A program made the translations under genes and the position numbers. This document shows positions 1 to 8,495 of a stretch of DNA of 15,758 bases, piece after piece (the first letter of the stretch is position 1; every line of letters starts with the position of its first letter). The notes under the pieces were generated by a model, which saw only the letters and a program-made list of their open reading frames with translations, was not told the origin of the DNA and ran no database searches. Source of the DNA: Flavobacteriaceae bacterium (GTDB taxonomy: Bacteria; Bacteroidota; Bacteroidia; Flavobacteriales; Flavobacteriaceae). The stretch covers positions 1-15,758 of the forward strand of contig JABSPN010000029.1 in the NCBI GenBank assembly GCA_013214425.1. The letters are read 5' to 3'.

Positions 1-132
1 TAAAACTACATCATGATAAGGGAACAACTGTAAAAAAGCTTATTGTACACTAAGATTATTCAAATGATAAGGACTAAAATGTGAATCCGCAATTAGGAAA
101 AAAGCCAAAATATAAATTCTAGCTTTTTTATT
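1..132. other. Non-coding DNA left of the IS6 remnant
   Basis: I see no gene or RNA here. The only structure is a weak inverted repeat: AAAAAAGC at 98-105 pairs with GCTTTTTT at 122-129 across a 16-base AT-rich loop. It could act as a poor bidirectional terminator, but no recognisable gene runs into it from either side. Confidence 0.4.
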
Positions 133-151
133 GGTTCTGTCGTATTAATCT
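133..151 (+). repeat. Left terminal inverted repeat of the IS6 remnant
   Basis: GGTTCTGTCGTATTAATCT. It matches 13 of 19 positions with the inverted right end at 898-916, including the blocks CTGTCG and ATTAAT. It lies about 87 bases beyond the transposase stop codon. Confidence 0.7.
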
Positions 152-237
152 AATTAGAATCTAAAATTCCAAGAAGTCAAGATTTAACTTGATAAAGAGC
201 AGAGGATTTTAAACACAATAGATTTAGGGTCATTAAT

Positions 238-869
238 TTACCACCACCTAATCATAGGTACTATTTCTATTCCTGCTAATATTATTTGTACTAACTTAAA
301 TTCTTTAAATCCTGTTTCAATTTGTATTCTTCTTTTGATATTGCGATGGTCTTGTTCTACAATGTTATTGAGGTACTTGACTCGCCGTATCTTTATCTAC
401 TTTGTAGTAAAACTTCTTTTATTCCAATTTATTATTCTGTAGTGTTAGCAATACTTTTGTCAATATTAATACTCCTTCGTCTTCCATTGTTTCCAATAGC
501 TTTGTTTAAGAATTTTTGAGCAGAACCTTTCCTTCTCTTTTTGGTAAGTAGGAATTCAATAGTATTACCAAGTATATCAACAGTTCTTTATAAGTATCTA
601 TCCTTACCAGCTACTTTGATGTAGGTTTCATCTCATCTCCAACTAGCATTAACTGGTCTTTTGCTTTTGTTCATATTGGCTTCTATCTCTTTAGAGAATT
701 TAAATACCCAACCCTGAATAGTAGGATGGTCTGCTTTAACTCCTCTAATCTGAAGTAACTCTTCTATATCCCTATAGCTTAGGGTGAATCTAAGTTTAAA
801 GTAAACAGCTTGTTTTATAACAATAGCTGGGTAGCGATGATGTTTGAAGATGTAGTTAGTTTTACAACA
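238..869 (-). pseudogene. IS6-family DDE transposase, degraded
   Basis: Conceptual translation of the reverse strand gives the IS6 transposase signature in order: HHRYPAIVIKQAVYFKLRF, then YRDIEELLQIRGVKADHPTI, then DETYIKV with the first catalytic Asp, then INIDKS with the second Asp, then VKYLNNIVEQDHRNIKRR with the catalytic Glu, then TGFKEF and the stop at 238. All three catalytic residues survive. The frame is broken by TGA at 633-635 (just before DETYIKV), TAA at 588-590, TAA TAA at 429-434, and a frameshift between about 385 and 430. No ATG exists at the 5' end, where the frame runs back only to a TGA at 870-872. No active product is expected. Confidence 0.85.
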
Positions 870-897
870 TCAAAATTAAGTATATTTGAGAATAACA

Positions 898-916
898 GAA
901 TTAATGCGACAGTGCT
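898..916 (-). repeat. Right terminal inverted repeat of the IS6 remnant
   Basis: On the reverse strand it reads AGCACTGTCGCATTAATTC, close to the GGCACTGT start of classical IS6 ends. It pairs with 133-151. Confidence 0.7.
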
Positions 917-969
917 AATACATGTATTAGCATGAGAATGATTCTAGTTTACACATGACTGTATCTTTG

Positions 970-1902
970 TTAAAACCATTTCTCTAGTATTACGACTTCA
1001 GCTTCTTTAATACAATAACTTCCCTCTAGTTGTAATTCACTACCACCTTTTTTTTCAGAACCATAAGAATATACCTTATAGCGCTTGTTTTCCTCTATTG
1101 CTTCACCTGCCATAAAATCAAAGTCGGTTGCCAACTTATCACATCTGCTTATTTCATAGCGTTGACTGCCAATTTGTTTTAAGCTCATTGGGTGAAAAGT
1201 CAATTGTATCATGGAGGCATAATCATTCCAACATGAATATTCGTTGTGTTTAATGAGTAGCACCCGTATTGATGTATCGGTTACCACACATTTTTTGTAT
1301 AATAATTCTGAGTGAGGGTACAATACATCCCAATGATCTTTTTGAATTGCTGGCGTCAAATCCAGTTTACGACCATCATCCAATACAACCTTTATTGTTT
1401 TTTTTACTAAACTATCTTCTGAAGAAAAAATAGGTGCCACTACTCTTGTGGCTGAATTGTCAAACCATTGGTTCATCCCTGAACCTGTAAACATAAACCG
1501 TTCAGAAAAATCGACTTCTCGTTCTTGATCGTTTTCATACGTAACTAATTTACCACATGTAACACCAGTATTTTCAAGCTTTCGATCGATTCCTGCATAA
1601 AGGTATAGGGTATCTAGCGATAACCCCCCTTGTAGTTTTATACTTTTATTTTTTTTGCCTTTATAAAAATACCGCCCCTCAACAGACCGAATAGCGTGAT
1701 GTATAGAATAACACGGGTCAACATTAACTTCTTCTTCCAAAAATCTCAACTCCAAGGTGATCTTGCCTTTACCCTTTATGGTGGTATGAAATACGTTTTC
1801 AGATTCGTTTTTAAATAGTACATCCAGTTCTTGTTTGTATTGAGCATTGGTAAAAAAAGTGATGAATACACTCATCAATAAAGTTAGTCTAATAGTATGC
1901 AT
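970..1902 (-). CDS. Secreted protein of unknown function
   Basis: A 310-residue protein whose family I do not recognise. Residues 1-20 form a clear signal peptide: a short basic start, a hydrophobic stretch LTLLMSVFITFF, and a likely cleavage after Ala20 (TNA|QYK). There is no lipobox cysteine and no other membrane segment, so it is probably periplasmic or secreted. The mature part looks beta-rich, with many alternating charged and hydrophobic residues, and has six cysteines (Cys64 and in GVTCGK, YKKCVV, YSCWND, SRCDK, SYCIKE), which could form disulphides after export. No catalytic motif stands out. ATG at 1902 is chosen because it gives the complete signal peptide. It points away from the IS remnant, has no close neighbour on its strand, and is probably transcribed alone. 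Confidence 0.7.
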   Translation of the reverse strand: MHTIRLTLLMSVFITFFTNAQYKQELDVLFKNESENVFHTTIKGKGKITLELRFLEEEVNVDPCYSIHHAIRSVEGRYFYKGKKNKSIKLQGGLSLDTLYLYAGIDRKLENTGVTCGKLVTYENDQEREVDFSERFMFTGSGMNQWFDNSATRVVAPIFSSEDSLVKKTIKVVLDDGRKLDLTPAIQKDHWDVLYPHSELLYKKCVVTDTSIRVLLIKHNEYSCWNDYASMIQLTFHPMSLKQIGSQRYEISRCDKLATDFDFMAGEAIEENKRYKVYSYGSEKKGGSELQLEGSYCIKEAEVVILEKWF

Positions 1903-2304
1903 GTGAAAATTTTAGTTATTCTAAAATATGCACTTCAAAAAAAGTGCCATTTTTTGTGATGATTGTATTTATGAGGTGTAACACTTTAGTTGTTTAACCT
2001 AAAACACTGAAAAACTAGATGATATGGTATACTCTATATGAGAAACGCTTCAACTTAAAAAAAATATTTTGGTTCCTTAACAACTGATTAGCATGTTGTT
2101 TCCAGAAGCTCATTGTGATTTGCTCATTTACTATTTTACTCATATTATTACTAGGTATTTTGCTCTTTGAAATGAGATGTGCAGTTTTAGTTGCGAAGAA
2201 CAACACATAAGTAAGGCACTGTCTTACAGTATCTTAAGAGTAGATGTCTAGCATATGTGTTAGATTACAAAAATGCTGTTACTATATTAAGCCTTTAGTT
2301 CCTC
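1903..2304. other. Intergenic region with one small hairpin
   Basis: About 400 AT-rich bases without a convincing gene. A 63-codon reverse-strand frame at 2015-2206 has a composition typical of chance reading of AT-rich DNA and no recognisable motif. A hairpin GCACTT (1930-1935) / AAGTGC (1942-1947) is followed on the plus strand by CCATTTTTT, so it has the form of a weak plus-strand terminator, but no plus-strand gene precedes it. On the minus strand it lies just upstream of the secreted-protein gene, in its probable leader or promoter region. Confidence 0.4.
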
Positions 2305-3201
2305 TTAATTTTGAAGAAAAAAAGACCAAATCGCATTATATAATTGCTCGTCTGCTTGCGTATCGTTCCATCCGTGACCAACATTTCGAGCGATCAAGTA
2401 GATTACGACTTTATCATTTTGACATGATGAAAACTCATATCGATCCAGGGTAATAGCACCCCAAGTCACATTACTTTGTGAACTGTTGGTGTTACAACTC
2501 ATGTTAGATACCCAATTTAAGGCACTGTCTTCTGCCGACATGAAGGTGCCTACAGAACTCGTTCCTCCATCTAATGGCACAATATTGTCTACTTCACCAT
2601 TCAATTGAAATACAGCTACATCACTAACAGACTCCATGGCTCCAATACTGGTTAGTTGCTGACTGTAAAGTGGCGCAATAGCCTTAAAATAGATAGTTTG
2701 TTTACCCAATAAATTCACCATGCCAGCACCATTGGAATAGCCTACGGCATAAGCCTCAGCAGTATTAAGCACCGAATATGATTGAAGTTGTTCAAAAATC
2801 AAGTCAACAAATTCAACGTCGTTTGCATTGGTTGGCTCCGAACCTAAATTCCAAAATCCACCATTTGAACCCGGATTGGCATAACCATTTGGATAAATGC
2901 CAACAAACTGACCCGAATTGATTTGCTCTACAACAAACGGATTGTTTAAAAAATTTAAATTACTACCCCCTGCCCCATGAAAGAAGAACACAACTGGATA
3001 ATTCAAGGTTTCGTCAACTATTTCGGGTAACCGAATGTAAACACTGCGAGAAACGATACTACCGTCTATATTTTGTTGCACAAAAATTTCGTTAACACCC
3101 GCATGAAGTGTATTGGAGTTTTCCTGATTGTTCGAATTATTCTCACTCGAACAACCTAACATTGCCATTATAAAAAATAACCGTATTAGCTTTATCATCA
3201 T
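2305..3201 (-). CDS. Lipoprotein esterase, PHB-depolymerase/LpqC-type alpha/beta hydrolase
   Basis: A 298-residue alpha/beta hydrolase expected to split ester bonds at the cell envelope; the substrate cannot be read from sequence (polyhydroxyalkanoate oligomers, acetyl or feruloyl esters of polysaccharides are known in related families). The N-terminus MMIKLIRLFFIMAMLGC is a lipoprotein signal with Cys17 as the lipid site, followed by an Asn/Ser/Glu-rich tether to about residue 30. Then come the oxyanion-hole motif HGAGG (75-79), the PNGY and FWNLG segments typical of the LpqC group (103-120), the nucleophile elbow GYSNG with Ser156, Asp205 in NGEVDNIVP, and His276 in VGHGW. The triad is thus complete and the length is normal for the family. 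Two start ATGs lie side by side (3199-3201 and 3196-3198). It has no operon partner. Confidence 0.85.
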   Translation of the reverse strand: MMIKLIRLFFIMAMLGCSSENNSNNQENSNTLHAGVNEIFVQQNIDGSIVSRSVYIRLPEIVDETLNYPVVFFFHGAGGSNLNFLNNPFVVEQINSGQFVGIYPNGYANPGSNGGFWNLGSEPTNANDVEFVDLIFEQLQSYSVLNTAEAYAVGYSNGAGMVNLLGKQTIYFKAIAPLYSQQLTSIGAMESVSDVAVFQLNGEVDNIVPLDGGTSSVGTFMSAEDSALNWVSNMSCNTNSSQSNVTWGAITLDRYEFSSCQNDKVVIYLIARNVGHGWNDTQADEQLYNAIWSFFLQN

Positions 3202-3592
3202 ATTTAAAATTATGTCACTAAAATATCAAAGCGACTTCTACCCTTTAATATACAAGTATCTGCAAACATTTCCAAATCACATTATGCTTAATCATTGAGG
3301 TATTGGTTACCAAGTCTTGATAAATTTATAATGTTGTGTAATGGAAATCCCAATGAATACATCCAATATTTCGTAGTTGATGTCTTGTGATCTAATTAAA
3401 GATAGAGGATTATTCTGATGAACTCATATTGCAAAGGAACACATAATTATTTTGGCTTCAACAATAGACTTACCTTAAGGAAGATATGAATTTCCTGGCA
3501 TAAAAACCATACCCAACCCTATGTTGCTTAGGTACCTTTTCAATTGAAACTGTAGTATGGACATGTCAAAAAAATAATTGTACATTTAAAGC
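3202..3592. other. Divergent intergenic region between esterase and SH3b gene
   Basis: About 390 AT-rich bases between two divergent genes. Apart from the possible esterase promoter I see only TACATTTA at 3581-3588, one base off the -7 consensus but too close to the ATG at 3593 to serve as its promoter. No RNA gene or repeat is evident. Confidence 0.4.
3227..3255 (-). promoter_or_regulatory. Possible promoter of the lipoprotein esterase
   Basis: On the reverse strand a TTG (3253-3255) is followed 18 bases later by TCGCTTTG (3227-3234), one change from the Bacteroidetes -7 box TAnnTTTG. The predicted start of transcription would lie about 18-20 bases before the esterase ATG. The match is imperfect and chance is possible. 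Confidence 0.3.
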
Positions 3593-4663
3593 ATGAAAAA
3601 TATCCTATTGTTTGTATCTGTTTTATTATGGTCTACCTGTTGTGTTGCCAATTCGTTTATTCGTTTTACGGTTCTTGCAAACGACTGAGTCAAACTAATG
3701 AGTCGTCCTTCTGAAGAGGCTAAACCCTTAGCGGTTATCCCTTGTGGGACCACATTCGAATCCGGTATTGTAAAAGTGGATTATCGCGGAACTGAAAATA
3801 ATGGAAACGATACAATGGTGTATCACATACAACATAAAACAGTAACCGTTAATGGTGTGTCAGGGTTTTGGGTAGCCTGTTCGTACAACAAGCTATCGGG
3901 TTATGTGTTTTCGGCACAGCTCATTCCTGTTAATGAGTCGGAGTATGTTGAAAAAGAAGTACACAACTCAGCTATGATTCTGTTATGCACCCCACCAACA
4001 TGGTACGAATCGATTCAACCAAAACCAGCTGCCAATTCGTATAAAACCAATGTTTTTGTACCGCATTACAACTGGTATAGCCTCACGGAAGACAGCGCTA
4101 AACAGCATACGACCATTAAAGTCCAAACACCTCATGTGCAGTATTATGTTGTGGAAGAATCATTAGTTGTTGAGCCTACAGGTCCTGAAGACATTTATAT
4201 CACATGGGTGGCCTATTACACCTTTTCTGAAGACAAGCCATTTGATGCCCTCCTCATGGCTAAAAACGCTTTACCTGAATTGTCGAATACCTCTAAACCC
4301 AATATTAAAAAGCTGCTAAATACCGATCTTGTGCCTGACTTGCCCTTTACAACTATGCCCTATAAGGGTCATAACTACGCCTTCAGTTTTGAAGAACGTA
4401 AAGAGGAGAAATTGCCCTTTCAAGAAAAAGACTGGCACGTCACTATAGATAAAGGTCCAAGATTTTCTTTAGACCAAGAGGGCTGGGTGACTACCTCAGT
4501 TAATTGGGCTGGCGATGTAAATGATGACGGTTATCTTGATTTTATTATTGCATATTATGCTGGTGCCGATGCTGGCCAAGAGATTACTACTAAAATGAAA
4601 TTAATGTATTCTAATACAAGTACTGGAGCACTTAGCTACGACACAACCGACTTTTTTTGGTAG
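3593..4663 (+). pseudogene. Exported SH3b-domain protein split by an in-frame TGA
   Basis: Read from ATG 3593 this is a 357-codon frame with a single internal TGA at 3686-3688 (codon 32). Codons 1-20 encode a signal peptide (MKNILLFVSVLLWSTCCVA). Directly before the TGA is VLAND and directly after it VKLMSRPSEEAKPLAVIPCG, the typical opening of a bacterial SH3 domain, where ND-G-V-L-RS-P is usual, so the TGA stands where Gly (GGA) is expected. The SH3b domain ends near GFWVACSYNKLSGYVFSAQL (to about residue 110). The following ~190 residues match nothing I know. Near the C-terminus is DVNDDGYLDFII (308-319), a calcium-loop/FG-GAP-like repeat unit. A product started at ATG 3698 would have no signal peptide and a clipped SH3b domain, so it would probably stay in the cytoplasm. 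A substitution, a sequencing error or (unlikely here) stop readthrough could explain it. It converges on the restriction operon. Confidence 0.7.
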
Positions 4664-4772
4664 TGTAGTTTCAAAGCTTACGCAACTACAATAAGTTGTT
4701 GATTTTGTATAATATGCGCAGTGCTATTGATACGTTGTGGTGAATTTTAAGATAACTACTCGCTTAGACCTT

Positions 4773-5605
4773 TTATCTTTTTAATTCATCTAAGGTTTTT
4801 CCTTCTTTATCTTTCCACTTAGTCCATCCATTAGTGCTTCTTCCTAAAATAGTTGCAGCGGCTGCGGAGGGTGAATTAAAAATATGATCCCTACTAAATC
4901 TATAATGTTCTCCTTCTTTCTGCAGGATATCCTGTCTCACTAACTTTTTACGCAAACCAACAATCCATGACTGAACACTTTTAGTTTCTGTAACGCTACA
5001 AAAACTACCTTTATACACCAGAAACCCATCATCTGTTAGTTCTCCGCTAGCTTCTACTCCACGACCTTTACAATAGAACAATTCCTTTTTACTATTCGTT
5101 TTACGTTTCTCCTCAAACAATGGATAGCCCAATGTTGCAATAAGAGCTTTCAAGGTTTCAAAATTATCTAAAAGATCATATTCTCTACTTTCAGATAATG
5201 ATGGTTTTTTAGATCCTGTATCATTATCGGTTTTATAACGGCCAATTTGCTCTGCTTTATCTAAGCAATAATGCTCTAAAAATTTAGCTTCTGTTTTGGT
5301 CCACTCATTTGTTTTTGTGGCAACTACAATAGCGTGTGTCCAAAAGTCCTTATTTCTATTATGGCTTTGTATACGTTTGTAACACTCTTCTCCTTCACCA
5401 ATGTACACTAATGGTGAAGCGCCATCTTCTGAATAACCAAATAAAAAAAAATTCCTGTAAAATGTACTCCTTCTCTCTTGGCCACTTCTTTAATTTTATT
5501 TCTCGGAAAAAGTATTGCATTTACCAATCTATTGGTTATTTCTGCCTCTCTAATACTGATTGGAGAACCATCTGGTAAAAATAGTTGTATAGTTTGTGGT
5601 CTCAT
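4773..5605 (-). pseudogene. GIY-YIG nuclease with DUF4357 tail, frameshifted at a 9-A run
   Basis: Two frames join into one 277-residue protein if one base is added to the homopolymer at 5443-5451. The upstream part starts MRPQTIQLFLPDGSP and reaches GIFF (51-54). The restored frame then continues LFGYSEDGASPLVYIGEGEE, which gives the GIY-YIG core: GIF at 51-53, YIG at 68-70, catalytic Arg78 in CYKRI and Glu106 in KTEAKF. The C-terminal third (FLVYKGS ... HYRFSRDHIFNSPSAAAATI ... GWTKWKDKEGKTLDEL) is DUF4357, a small domain often fused to GIY-YIG or found near type I systems. GIY-YIG domains make metal-dependent single-strand nicks. As written, the first frame stops at 5408-5410 and the second could start only at a GTG (5406-5408) past the GIY strand. 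The gene lies 16 bases after hsdR and probably shares its transcript. Confidence 0.8.
5443..5451. repeat. Nine-base A tract inside the GIY-YIG gene
   Basis: A run of nine A (T on the coding strand) exactly where the GIY-YIG reading frame breaks. Ten bases would restore the full frame, so slippage by one base would switch the gene on or off. It is also the kind of tract where sequencers miscount. Confidence 0.7.
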
Positions 5606-5621
5606 AGTTTGTTTTCTATTG

Positions 5622-8495
5622 TTAAGCCTGCATCATGCCTGTTATAAACACCTCTACATAGGCTTTCATTTTTTCGAGTATGCGTTCACCAATTGTTCTT
5701 GCTTTTAAAATACTTGGTCTGTTTTCTAAACATTTAAAAATATCGTCACGAATTGGATCTTGACCACTGTAAATATAAGCTTCTATTAAAGCATTAAACT
5801 GTTTTTGATCTAAGTGTTCCTCCTCACAAATACGATGTAAGGCTTTTACTTTTTGTTCTTGCCAATACAATTCAAATTCATCTTCTATTTTGTCTGCATC
5901 ATGAATAAATGGTAAATTTTCATCAATAAACTTCTCTATTAATTCGCGTTTACTTCTCAAGGTAATATCGCCACCTAACAAATCAATAATGGCTTTTTTC
6001 TTAGCTTTTGCTTTCGTTGCTTCTTTCTCTTCTTTAAACTCCCTTAGTAATTTAAGTATGTAAGTCCGGTTAATACGATCTCTATGTATTAACTCTAACT
6101 CAAAGTCAATATCGTCTAGAATGGATACTTTTTCTTTTTGCCCCTCTCGTTTTACACGATCGTAAATGTCTAAGTATTTCCCTTTGTAGTCCTCAAACTC
6201 TTGGGCATCCATAGGTAAATTATCCCAATCAAAATCGGTGTACGATTGCAAAACATTTAAATTACGCATCAGCTTTCGAAACGATTGTACAAATGCGGCT
6301 TCATCTTCTTCTGTTTCTAAATCATTTACACTTTGGTAGGTCGGTGTAATTTTTTTAAGCTCATCAAAAGCTTCATCAAACTTCTTAGCAATATCTTTAA
6401 AGTCTGGCATTACCACCACCTCAATGGCTTCCTTGTTAGAAAACAGTGTTATGGCATCGTCAGTTGCTTTTTTAAGGTTTCGAAAGCACAGTATGTTTCC
6501 TTGCGATTTTTGATCGCCTAAAACCCTGTTGGTACGAGAATAAGCTTGTATTAAACCGTGATGTTTTAATTTTTTGTCTACATACAATGTGTTTACCTTT
6601 TTGGCATCAAAGCCTGTAAGCATCATGTTTACTACTATAACAATATCTAGCCTGTCTTTATCTAAAACGTTCTTTTTTTCTCGTTCTTTTAATCGCTTGC
6701 TAATGTCTTTAAAATACCCTTCAAATAATTTACTATCTTTTGTAGAATAGTTCGTGCCATACATGTGATTATAATCTTTCATAAACAATTCAAGCTTGTC
6801 TCTAGTATGGCTTGATTTGTATGCTACTGATGGCTCCGCTGCAATACTATAAGGTGCATCTGGCAAATAATCTTGTGCAGCTTCGTCGTCTTCATTAGCG
6901 CCAAAAGTAAATATCGTCGCTACACGTAAATCATGTTCGCCAGCTTCTTTTTTTTCTTTAAACAACTCGTAATATTTTATGGCGGTGTCTATATTACTCA
7001 CAGCAAAAAGAGCCGAATAGTCTTTATTAAAAGTCTTACGGTTATGATTTTCAATAATATAATTGGCTACACTGTCTAGGTACTCAGGAGCTTCAAATAC
7101 TTCCTTTGTATCGATATCCTCAACCATTATATCAAATTGAGGTTTGTTTTTATGTTTAAACACACTAAAGTATTCGATACCAAATCGCAAAACATTTTCA
7201 TCACGAATGGCATCTGTAATCACATATTTGTGCAAGCAATTGCCAAATAAATCTTTGGTGGTACGTTTTCCTAAATCGTTTTTAGAAGCATTGTCTGCAA
7301 AGATGGGTGTTCCTGTAAAACCAAAAAGTTGACTCTTGGCAAAAAACTTTGTAATTCTGCCATGTGTTTCTCCAAATTGTGACCGATGGCACTCATCAAA
7401 AATGAATACTATTCTTTCATTCTGTAAGTTTTTTATTTGATTTTTAAACCGGTCTGATATGGCATTGTTCAACTTTTGTATGGTGGTTAAAACCAACTTC
7501 GTATCGTCTGTTAGTTGTTGTACTAAAGAGTTTGTGTTGTTGGTCACATCGACACTTCCTTTTTTAAAAGCATTAAATTCAGACATGGTTTGGTAGTCTA
7601 AATCTTTACGATCTACCACAAACACCACTTTGTGTACCCCTGGTAAATCCATTAAAATCTGACTGGTTTTAAAAGACGTTAGGGTTTTACCAGAACCTGT
7701 AGTATGCCATATATAGGCATTGTCGTTAGTTGTTTTAACTTGATTTATTAGGGCTTCAGTGGCGTAATACTGATAGGGCCTTAGCGCCATTAATATTTTA
7801 TGCGTTTCATTAATCACAATATATTTGGCAATCATTTTCCCCAAATGGTCTGGGTTTAAAAATGCGGTTGCAAAGTCGGTTAACTCGGTCATGTTTTTAT
7901 TATTGGCATCAGACCAATAAAAGGTTTGTTTTACCGATTGCAACTCGTTATTGGCTAAATATTTGGTGTTTCCGCCATTGCTAATTATAAACAACTGCAC
8001 GTATTGAAATAAGCCGTTGTTACTCCAAAAAGAGTGTTTTTGATAGCGATTAATTTGGTTAAAAGCTTCTTTAATTTCTAAGCCTCTTCGCTTTAACTCT
8101 ATTTGCACCAAAGGCAAACCATTAACCAACAGCGTCACATCGTATCGGTTTTTAAAAGTCCCTTCTTGTGTTATTTGGTTGGTTACTTGAAACAGGTTGT
8201 TGTTCCAATATTCGGAATCGAAAAAACGCACATAGGCAACATCCCCATTTGCTTTAGTAAAACTAAAACGATCACGAAGTGTTTTTGCTTTTTGAAAAAC
8301 ATTCCCCTTGGCTAAGTGATTGAGAATAGTATCAAACTCTTTAGCGGTATAGGTTGCTGCGTTAAATTGCTCTAGTTGTGCTTTTAGGTTGCTTATTAAA
8401 GAGGAAGCGTCTTCTATTTTAGCAGATGCATAGCCCAACTCAACCAATTGTTTGATTAAGTTATTTTCTAATACGGCTTCTGATTGGTGACTCAT
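5622..8495 (-). CDS. hsdR: Type I restriction endonuclease, R (motor and nuclease) subunit
   Basis: 957 residues, complete and close to the usual ~1000. It joins two HsdM and one HsdS to form the restriction complex, which pulls DNA in with ATP and cuts unmethylated DNA far from the recognition site. Domains: the N-terminal HSDR_N nuclease with Asp119, the ExK pair Glu133/Lys135 in QIELKRRG, and the QxxxY motif Gln147-Tyr151; then two RecA-like helicase domains with Walker A HTTGSGKT (264-271), motif II DECH (367-370), motif III FTGTP (393-397), and in the second lobe MMLTGFDAKKVNTLYVDK and LIQAYSRTNR (motifs V and VI); then a charged helical C-terminal part for contact with HsdM. All catalytic residues are present. 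The ATG follows the TAA of the fic gene with no gap (TAAATG), so the two are probably translationally coupled. Confidence 0.97.
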   Translation of the reverse strand: MSHQSEAVLENNLIKQLVELGYASAKIEDASSLISNLKAQLEQFNAATYTAKEFDTILNHLAKGNVFQKAKTLRDRFSFTKANGDVAYVRFFDSEYWNNNLFQVTNQITQEGTFKNRYDVTLLVNGLPLVQIELKRRGLEIKEAFNQINRYQKHSFWSNNGLFQYVQLFIISNGGNTKYLANNELQSVKQTFYWSDANNKNMTELTDFATAFLNPDHLGKMIAKYIVINETHKILMALRPYQYYATEALINQVKTTNDNAYIWHTTGSGKTLTSFKTSQILMDLPGVHKVVFVVDRKDLDYQTMSEFNAFKKGSVDVTNNTNSLVQQLTDDTKLVLTTIQKLNNAISDRFKNQIKNLQNERIVFIFDECHRSQFGETHGRITKFFAKSQLFGFTGTPIFADNASKNDLGKRTTKDLFGNCLHKYVITDAIRDENVLRFGIEYFSVFKHKNKPQFDIMVEDIDTKEVFEAPEYLDSVANYIIENHNRKTFNKDYSALFAVSNIDTAIKYYELFKEKKEAGEHDLRVATIFTFGANEDDEAAQDYLPDAPYSIAAEPSVAYKSSHTRDKLELFMKDYNHMYGTNYSTKDSKLFEGYFKDISKRLKEREKKNVLDKDRLDIVIVVNMMLTGFDAKKVNTLYVDKKLKHHGLIQAYSRTNRVLGDQKSQGNILCFRNLKKATDDAITLFSNKEAIEVVVMPDFKDIAKKFDEAFDELKKITPTYQSVNDLETEEDEAAFVQSFRKLMRNLNVLQSYTDFDWDNLPMDAQEFEDYKGKYLDIYDRVKREGQKEKVSILDDIDFELELIHRDRINRTYILKLLREFKEEKEATKAKAKKKAIIDLLGGDITLRSKRELIEKFIDENLPFIHDADKIEDEFELYWQEQKVKALHRICEEEHLDQKQFNALIEAYIYSGQDPIRDDIFKCLENRPSILKARTIGERILEKMKAYVEVFITGMMQA

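Larger units (their letters stand above)
133..916 (-). mobile_element. Degenerate IS6-family insertion sequence
   Basis: A 784-bp element, the usual size for the IS6 family, bounded by imperfect inverted ends that share the CTGTCG core typical of IS6 ends (IS26 has CTGTTG at the same place). Its single reverse-strand gene is a broken DDE transposase. No 8-bp target duplication is visible: flank 125-132 is TTTTTATT and flank 917-924 is AATACATG. Loss of the duplication and several lesions in the gene suggest an old insertion that can no longer move by itself. Confidence 0.8.

Noticed and set aside
322..519. 65-residue hydrophobic plus-strand frame
   Set aside because: It is the antisense of the IS6 transposase remnant; the reverse strand encodes recognisable transposase motifs.
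2015..2206. 63-residue reverse-strand frame
   Set aside because: No motif, no promoter box, and a composition expected from AT-rich DNA read by chance.
2215..2223. GGCACTGTC resembling an IS6 end, with a second copy at 2521
   Set aside because: The second copy lies inside the intact esterase gene, no transposase remnant lies nearby, and nine bases are easily shared by chance.
2244..2453. 69-residue plus-strand frame
   Set aside because: Largely antisense to the C-terminal end of the esterase gene, which has a complete catalytic triad.
4664..4772. Possible terminator between the converging SH3b gene and restriction operon (GTAGTT / AACTAC)
   Set aside because: The stem is six pairs with a 13-base loop and no T tract, so it is not convincing on either strand.
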